The position numbers and the translations under genes are program-made. A model generated the notes under the pieces. The model was not told where the DNA came from. It ran no database searches and was given only the letters and a program-made list of their open reading frames with translations. Below, one piece after another: positions 6,927 to 9,909 of a stretch of 9,909 nt of DNA. Each line of letters begins with the position of its first letter. Position 1 is the first letter of the stretch. Where the stretch lies: NCBI GenBank assembly GCA_964406095.1, contig CAYOQJ010000032.1, positions 1 to 9,909 on the forward strand. Reading direction: 5' to 3'. This DNA comes from M55B167 sp964406095. Its GTDB lineage: Bacteria; Verrucomicrobiota; Kiritimatiellia; RFP12; UBA1067.

Positions 6927-8174
6927 TCAGACGAGGTCAAAGGGAACAGCCACGCAACGCTCACCTACACGAAAGACCTCCTTGCAGCCTGAGATAATCA
7001 GCCCTGGCTGCACACGCTCCCCCATCTTCTCGCGAAAAATGTCGATCGATTGGCAATCCGAAGGACGGACATTCGATGCCGCCTTAATTTCAATCGGATA
7101 AAGCAGTCCGTCCTTTTCGATCACCAGATCAACCTCTGCTCCGCTATGCTGCCGATAATGATAGAGCACCGGAAGGAGATTATTTTGTTGAAGTTGCTTA
7201 TGGCATTCCGTCACGACCAGAGACTCAAAAAGCGCCCCAAATGCGGGATGCCCCTGGACCGCTTCCGGGGAGGATAGTCGCATCAAGTAACAGGCCAATC
7301 CTGTGTCAGCCATGTATCCCTTTGGCCTTGCGCTCAGACGTTTAATATGATTCGCGGCAAAAGCTGGCACTTCCAGCCACTGGTATGTGCCTCTCAGCAA
7401 GCCGATCCAACGCTTGGCAGAAGGCGACGACAGGCCAATGTTCCGTCCGAGCTGATCGAAATTGCACTCCTGTGCCGTCAAACTCGCACAAAGGGCAAGA
7501 AAAGAGGCGAACTGCATTTCATCACGCACCTCCGATAGCATACGCACATCCCGTTGAAGATAAGTGCTGACATACCCTTGCATCCACCCTGGGATCACCG
7601 CATCATCAAGTGTTTGAACTTCCGGGAAGCTTCCTCGCCATATACGGCGGGTCAGGGACAGCCCCTGAGACTGATAAGCCGAGAGCGCTGAAACGCCGCG
7701 TTCAATCCCTCCCGGAACACTCGCCAACCACTGGTTTAGCCAACAGGGCCGTTCCAAATGCCCTTCCGTCTCCTGGATGCTGAAGGCGGGCAGTTCCAGC
7801 ATAGCGACGCGCCCGGCCAGCGATTCCGCAAGATTCCGCATCACATGCCACTGCTGAGATCCCGTAATGATGTACATCCCGGGCCGCCGATTCTCATCCA
7901 CAGCCCGTTTTAGAGCCGGCACAAGCTCCGGAACATATTGGATCTCATCCAGCACCAACGGAGGCGGGTTATTCCGTAGAAACAAGTCAGGGTCTTGCCT
8001 TACCCCATACAGATCCTGAACCGGATCGAAGACAAACGTTCGAACGGTATCCCCGAACAGATGGCGGATAAGCGTACTCTTCCCGACTTGCCGCGCCCCT
8101 GTCACCAGGGTACATGAAAACGCTTTCACGTAAGCACTGAACTTCTCTTCAATCAACCTATTCCTGTAATTCAT
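6927..8174 (-). CDS. AAA ATPase with C-terminal DUF4143 domain
   Basis: This 415-residue cytoplasmic protein belongs to the common AAA+DUF4143 group. Walker A is GARQVGKST (26-34), Walker B LVLDEIQ (73-79, D76 and E77), a sensor-like IITGSQQ is at 102-108, and ESLAGRV at 118-124 holds a conserved arginine. The middle (about 200-300) fits the winged-helix part of DUF4143 (YMADTGLACYL at 287-297). The end carries a nuclease-like signature, GAEVDLVIE then YPIEIKA (E347, D349, E362, K364), as in PD-(D/E)xK folds. Its biological role is not settled; such genes are often multicopy and spread in accessory regions. The start at 8174 has no ribosome site; TAGAAT lies 6 nt upstream inside a 28-of-29-position palindrome, suggesting a leaderless transcript under repressor control. 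A decayed second copy of its 5' end lies at 6434-6508. It appears full length and intact. Confidence 0.93.
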   Translation of the reverse strand: MNYRNRLIEEKFSAYVKAFSCTLVTGARQVGKSTLIRHLFGDTVRTFVFDPVQDLYGVRQDPDLFLRNNPPPLVLDEIQYVPELVPALKRAVDENRRPGMYIITGSQQWHVMRNLAESLAGRVAMLELPAFSIQETEGHLERPCWLNQWLASVPGGIERGVSALSAYQSQGLSLTRRIWRGSFPEVQTLDDAVIPGWMQGYVSTYLQRDVRMLSEVRDEMQFASFLALCASLTAQECNFDQLGRNIGLSSPSAKRWIGLLRGTYQWLEVPAFAANHIKRLSARPKGYMADTGLACYLMRLSSPEAVQGHPAFGALFESLVVTECHKQLQQNNLLPVLYHYRQHSGAEVDLVIEKDGLLYPIEIKAASNVRPSDCQSIDIFREKMGERVQPGLIISGCKEVFRVGERCVAVPFDLV

Positions 8175-8225
8175 ATCGATATTCTAACATGGCATATTAG
8201 AATATCCAGCACAAAACGCCATTAT
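8151..8225 (-). repeat. ATPase 5'-module repeat, copy 2
   Basis: This is the intact counterpart of 6434-6508. It contains the first eight ATPase codons, the palindrome and the GC-CATT flank. Differences in the coding part are mainly silent, whereas the palindrome differs only at its centre base and one arm position. Confidence 0.65.
8178..8206 (-). promoter_or_regulatory. Palindrome at the ATPase start, copy 2 (putative operator/promoter)
   Basis: GATATTCTAACATG, a single G, then CATATTAGAATATC: 14-bp arms with one mismatch. The minus-strand arm ends in TAGAAT, a near-consensus -10, only 6 nt from the ATG at 8174. A protein bound to the palindrome would block transcription start. No good -35 is present, so the promoter may depend on an activator or on the palindrome itself. 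Confidence 0.55.
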
Positions 8226-8338
8226 TTTCGAATCCGTTTATTATCTTCCAGGGAGATCAAAATCAAAGTGATGAAATTAAGCTGCCCGGTATAACGGTGA
8301 AGGTTGTTCCGGCCTGGAGATGGGTGCTGAAAAAGTAG
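8201..8338 (+). pseudogene. Possible orphan C-terminal coding tail
   Basis: A plus-strand frame open from 8201 to a TAG at 8336-8338 ends with IKLPGITVKVVPAWRWVLKK. That composition looks like a genuine beta-rich protein end. There is no start codon or upstream continuation, because the palindrome and ATPase lie directly before it. It may be the 3' stump of a gene truncated when the ATPase module arrived. It could equally be chance, and I cannot name a family. Confidence 0.25.
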
Positions 8339-8364
8339 TGGTGCCCCGGACACATCCCTGAACA

Positions 8365-8463
8365 TCTAAAGCTGCTTTCAGCCGCAACCAAACTTAGCTC
8401 ATGCGACATGCGGATTGTTTTTCACGCCCTGTCTGATTGTGTTCAGTCTCTCGCAGCTTTAGA
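8365..8463. repeat. 11-bp perfect inverted repeat with 77-bp spacer
   Basis: TCTAAAGCTGC (8365-8375) and GCAGCTTTAGA (8453-8463) are exact reverse complements. The inner sequence shows no gene. The arms could mark the ends of a small decayed element. Confidence 0.45.
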
Positions 8464-8465
8464 AA

Positions 8466-8482
8466 AAAACGCTGCGCGTTTT
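8466..8482 (-). terminator. Hairpin with T-tract on the minus strand
   Basis: AAAACGC-TGC-GCGTTTT is a 7-bp stem. On the minus strand the second arm runs into seven consecutive T, as in an intrinsic terminator, though only three pairs are G-C. It would stop leftward transcription coming from the hairpin region before it reaches the ATPase. Confidence 0.4.
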
Positions 8483-8528
8483 GGGGAGTCAATTCAGCTT
8501 AAATTCCGGCAAATGGCAATAAAGTAGC

Positions 8529-8545
8529 GCAAGCATCCTGCTTGC
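8529..8545. repeat. Short dispersed-type hairpin GCAAGCA-TCC-TGCTTGC
   Basis: A 7-bp perfect stem with a 3-nt loop. Its plan (GCGCAAGCATCCTGCTTGC) parallels the GCGCAGACATTCCTGTCTGC hairpin in the long repeats, so it may belong to the same class of palindromic repeats. Confidence 0.45.
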
Positions 8546-8588
8546 AAGCATAAGATGCATAAAGTCGGGGCTTTTGAAAAAAGCCGTT

Positions 8589-8671
8589 TAGTCGCTGTCA
8601 ATCAACTTCTTATGTAAACATGTGCTGAAGTTTCTTTTTTTTTGTTGCAGAAGTTGATTGAATAGCGACTA
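8589..8671. repeat. Long imperfect inverted repeat (21-bp stem, 38-nt loop)
   Basis: The left arm (8589-8610) begins TAGTCGCTGTCAATC and ends CAACTTCT. The right arm (8649-8671) is its complement except for one base facing two. Thirteen plus eight base pairs are formed. The loop includes nine consecutive T (8635-8643). It could be a small non-autonomous element or a structured RNA. Confidence 0.6.
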
Positions 8672-8703
8672 GTCCAGATCCGATACGCAGCCCGGATCAG
8701 ACG

Positions 8704-8923
8704 GCTCCGCAACGCGGAGCAGGCGGCTCGGCAGGAGCCTCGCCCTCCCGTGCTTCGCACACATTTTGCGGACAAACATGGGAGGGCGAAACGGAGCGTA
8801 GCGCAGTAGGGCCTGCGAATGCAGGCAACGAGCCCGCTTTGCGGGAGAGTGGCAATCTCCTGATGAGCCGTAAAAACGCCAGCGATCCCGCTCAGCGGGA
8901 TTTCCCAACGACCAACATGTTGG
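8704..8923. repeat. Run of consecutive short stem-loops
   Basis: Successive perfect palindromes are GCTCCGC-AAC-GCGGAGC (8704-8720), GGCTC-GGCAG-GAGCC, GCCTGC-GAAT-GCAGGC (8811-8826), CCCGC-TTT-GCGGG (8833-8845), GGAGA/TCTCC (8844-8860), ATCCCGC-TCA-GCGGGAT (8885-8901) and CCAACATGTTGG (8912-8923). An 11-of-12 pairing also joins 8741-8752 to 8777-8788 with one G-T pair. The units differ in sequence, so this is not a simple tandem repeat. A structured RNA, or a target for single-stranded-DNA enzymes, are possibilities. Confidence 0.6.
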
Positions 8924-8998
8924 AACCTCCCTTGTCTGTCCCTCTGTCGTCCAACGAGCGGTTAGACTACATGTGGTTTCTCGGACCCAAAAATCGAC

Positions 8999-9027
8999 TT
9001 GTAACTCAATTATAATGGCGTTACAAT
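8999..9027 (+). promoter_or_regulatory. Promoter of the toxin-antitoxin block
   Basis: TTGTAA (-35, 8999-9004) and TACAAT (-10, 9022-9027) are spaced by exactly 17 nt. Predicted transcription start is about 9034, so the brnT remnant ATG at 9038 would be nearly leaderless. A second TATAAT at 9011-9016 has no matching -35. Confidence 0.55.
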
Positions 9028-9033
9028 GTAACG
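9019..9033. promoter_or_regulatory. Perfect 15-bp operator-like palindrome over the -10 box
   Basis: CGTTACA-A-TGTAACG has two perfect 7-bp arms around one base and covers the -10 box. This position suits autorepression by the ribbon-helix-helix antitoxin encoded 57 bp downstream, the usual logic of brnTA operons. Confidence 0.6.
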
Positions 9034-9037
9034 ACAA

Positions 9038-9115
9038 ATGAGAGAGTATAGATTCGATTGGGATACCAGAAAAGCGGCATCTAAGAGTTATGAAGAAAGA
9101 GTACGATTTATCTAA
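9038..9115 (+). pseudogene. brnT-type toxin remnant, middle deleted
   Basis: A 25-codon frame starts MREYRFDWD, which matches the usual BrnT beginning (a short strand ending FxWD). It then passes directly to RKAASKSYEERVRFI, which matches the usual BrnT end (ARKAxxxExxxYEE). The roughly 60 residues normally in between, including the RNase core, are absent. It overlaps the antitoxin start by 26 bp, as brnT and brnA commonly overlap, and it follows the promoter/operator. I infer an in-frame internal deletion that removed toxin activity. The call rests on motif memory and operon position. Confidence 0.5.
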
Positions 9116-9308
9116 AATGAAATCACGCAAAAATCCCTACGCGAAGGCACTAAAGAAGCAACTCACAATCAGGGTGCGTCCAGATGTGATTGACTATTTT
9201 AAGAGCATGTCGGAAGAAGCTGGAGTTCCCTATCAAACCCTGATCAATTTATATCTTCAAGATTGTATGGCGGAACGCCGGAAGTTAAATTCAACCTGGA
9301 CTTCGTGA
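9090..9308 (+). CDS. BrnA/CopG-like ribbon-helix-helix antitoxin
   Basis: This 72-residue protein begins MKKEYDLSKMKSRKNPYAK, the typical basic lead-in of this antitoxin group. The ribbon strand is KKQLTIRV (22-29), followed by helix 1 (PDVIDYFKSMSEEAG, 31-45) and helix 2 (VPYQTLINLYLQDCM, 46-60). The family dimerises, binds an operator through the ribbon, and neutralises a BrnT RNase. Length and fold appear complete. Its usual partner is only a remnant here (9038-9115), so it is probably an orphan DNA-binding protein that may still repress the palindrome at 9019-9033. The start ATG at 9090 has a weak AAGAG site. The last residues run to within a few bases of the DUF4160-like tail, suggesting a deletion joint just after the gene. 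Confidence 0.8.
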   Translation: MKKEYDLSKMKSRKNPYAKALKKQLTIRVRPDVIDYFKSMSEEAGVPYQTLINLYLQDCMAERRKLNSTWTS

Positions 9309-9378
9309 GAGAGTGCTTGCGGACTGGGAGTTAGTTGTTAAGGGCCAGACACCCTATAAAATCGATCCGTTGAGGTAA
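9301..9378 (+). pseudogene. DUF4160-type gene, C-terminal remnant
   Basis: A frame with no start and a stop upstream at 9286-9288 reads LRERVLADWELVVKGQTPYK and ends IDPLR before TAA. This resembles the conserved end of DUF4160 proteins (a helix ending ExxxxDWxL, then KxIxPL). The normal N-terminal part (about 60 residues) is missing and the frame runs directly out of the antitoxin gene. It ends 3 bp before the DUF2442 start, the normal position of DUF4160 ahead of DUF2442, which strongly supports the reading. A 5'-truncated pseudogene. Confidence 0.55.
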
Positions 9379-9381
9379 CGA

Positions 9382-9672
9382 ATGAATCCACGAGTTAAAG
9401 CTGTTTTGCCCAAAGAAGACTATCTTTTGGAGATCATATTCACAAATGATGAACACGGGATATATGACTGTTCGTCATTGTTAGATTTTGGTGTGTTTCA
9501 GGAATTACGCGACCCTGCCTATTTTTATCAAGCAAAGGCCGAACAAGGTACCGTCGTCTGGCCGCATGAGCAAGATATTTGCCCAGACACCCTTTACGAA
9601 GACTCAAAAAAATATCCAATATCCAAGGGAACTGCCGCATCTCCGATGGTGATTGCTTCTCAAAATCCCTGA
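9382..9672 (+). CDS. DUF2442 family protein
   Basis: This 96-residue protein has the family signature: KAVLPKEDYLLEIIFTNDE at the start, GVFQELRDPAYF (37-48) and VVWPHEQDICPDTLYEDS (58-75). DUF2442 genes usually sit directly after DUF4160 genes and the pair is regarded as a likely toxin-antitoxin-like module, with the individual roles not firmly settled. A clear ribosome site, GAGG, lies 6 nt before the ATG, inside the end of the DUF4160 remnant, so translation was originally coupled. The family domain ends near residue 76; the remaining 20 residues (from KYPISKG) look like unrelated sequence read through after the native stop was lost, possibly through the run of seven A at 9606-9612. The long repeat begins 62 bp downstream. 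Confidence 0.78.
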   Translation: MNPRVKAVLPKEDYLLEIIFTNDEHGIYDCSSLLDFGVFQELRDPAYFYQAKAEQGTVVWPHEQDICPDTLYEDSKKYPISKGTAASPMVIASQNP

Positions 9673-9734
9673 AGAAAACCAAGCCTGCTTTTCATTTGTT
9701 GAACTTTTGGCTGCGCCCCTTGTGGACCTTCCAA

Positions 9735-9909
9735 GGTGGCGCAGACATTCCTGTCTGCGGCTGGGTGCCAAGGCATCCAAAAAAAGGCGGGCGCCGGAGG
9801 CTTCTCCAGTGCCCGCCAGGGTGTGTGTAGATCGACTCGGTGTGTGTTCTTTTGGGTCTTCTATGTAAAAAGGTCTGACCCCGTTGTGCCGGAGCAAGGA
9901 AAGCATGAT
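9735..9909. repeat. Structured dispersed repeat, copy 2 (runs off the window)
   Basis: This is the second copy of the repeat at 6572-6748. The hairpin at 9786-9817 keeps its pairing: the single stem change (GCG to GTG) becomes a G-U pair, and another change falls in the loop (GATT to GCTT). The copy continues to the last base, so its right end is unknown. Copies lie 3163 bp apart in direct orientation. Confidence 0.85.

Larger units (their letters stand above)
8207..9037. other. Gene-free stretch rich in inverted repeats
   Basis: About 830 bp contain no credible intact gene. The stretch holds, in order: the possible coding tail, an 11-bp spaced inverted repeat, a minus-strand terminator-like hairpin, a GCAAGCA hairpin, a 21-bp-stem inverted repeat, a run of short stem-loops and the promoter/operator of the toxin-antitoxin block. 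A 153-codon minus-strand frame across 8669-9130 merely follows the hairpin repeats. Confidence 0.7.

Noticed and set aside
6461..8206. Insertion-sequence reading: the two palindromes as terminal repeats of a transposon carrying the ATPase
   Set aside because: The copies are direct repeats including the first codons of the gene, not terminal inverted repeats. No transposase or target duplication is visible, and a duplicated 5' module explains the pattern better.
8704..8923. CRISPR array
   Set aside because: The hairpins differ in sequence and spacing; there is no repeated unit with regular spacers and no cas gene.
8949..8967. attC-like pair of integron core sites (GTCCAAC...GTTAGAC)
   Set aside because: Both 7-mers fit the core consensus, but only 5 bp separate them. 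There is no room for the L-boxes, and no integrase or second site is seen.
8669..9130. 153-codon open frame on the minus strand
   Set aside because: It runs through the run of short hairpins and antisense to the toxin-antitoxin promoter and antitoxin start. It has no domain and its composition follows the palindromes.

Overview
The window reads like a chromosomal segment from a free-living or host-associated member of the PVC group (Lentisphaerota/Kiritimatiellota-like). This is an inference. It rests on a secreted DUF5060-type glycoside hydrolase, an AAA/DUF4143 ATPase, and dispersed hairpin repeats of the 'GCAGACATTCCTGTCTGC' type. No rRNA or other taxonomic marker is present, and no tRNA, rRNA or CRISPR array was recognised. 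LEFT PART (1-6388), ordinary single-copy genes. Three genes lie on the minus strand: a radical SAM enzyme of the AmmeMemoRadiSam group (amrS, 96-1067), a mannitol-1-phosphate dehydrogenase-type polyol dehydrogenase (mtlD-like, 1153-2319) with a good promoter and ribosome binding site, and a membrane-anchored sugar-phosphate transferase (2456-3238). Divergent from the last, after a gap of about 55 bp, is a plus-strand pair of exported proteins: a 771-residue GH5-like hydrolase with a DUF5060 domain (3295-5610) and a roughly 250-residue secreted protein I do not recognise (5633-6388). The pair is closely spaced and probably co-transcribed. RIGHT PART (6389-9909), a rearranged, repeat-rich accessory region. 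Its one large gene is a minus-strand AAA ATPase with a C-terminal DUF4143/nuclease-like domain (6927-8174). Its start codon sits 3 bp from a 29-bp palindrome. A second copy of that palindrome at 6461-6489 is followed by a decayed version of the first eight ATPase codons, so a second ATPase gene once started there. A 175-177 bp structured repeat occurs twice in the same orientation (6572-6748 and 9735 to the window end), bracketing the ATPase and what follows. Between 8207 and 9037 there is no gene but a dense set of inverted repeats, including a 21-bp-stem hairpin and a run of short stem-loops. From 8999 a promoter with a perfect 15-bp operator drives a small toxin-antitoxin block in which both toxin-type genes are remnants (a 25-codon brnT with its middle deleted; only the tail of a DUF4160 gene), while the antitoxin-side genes (BrnA/CopG-like; DUF2442) remain open. 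OVERALL: the left half has no obvious shared pathway beyond carbohydrate metabolism and cell-surface sugars. The right half looks like an insertion and decay hotspot. Its most notable signals are the paralogue ghost with its conserved palindrome, the loss of toxins but not antitoxins, and the hairpin-rich gene-free stretch.
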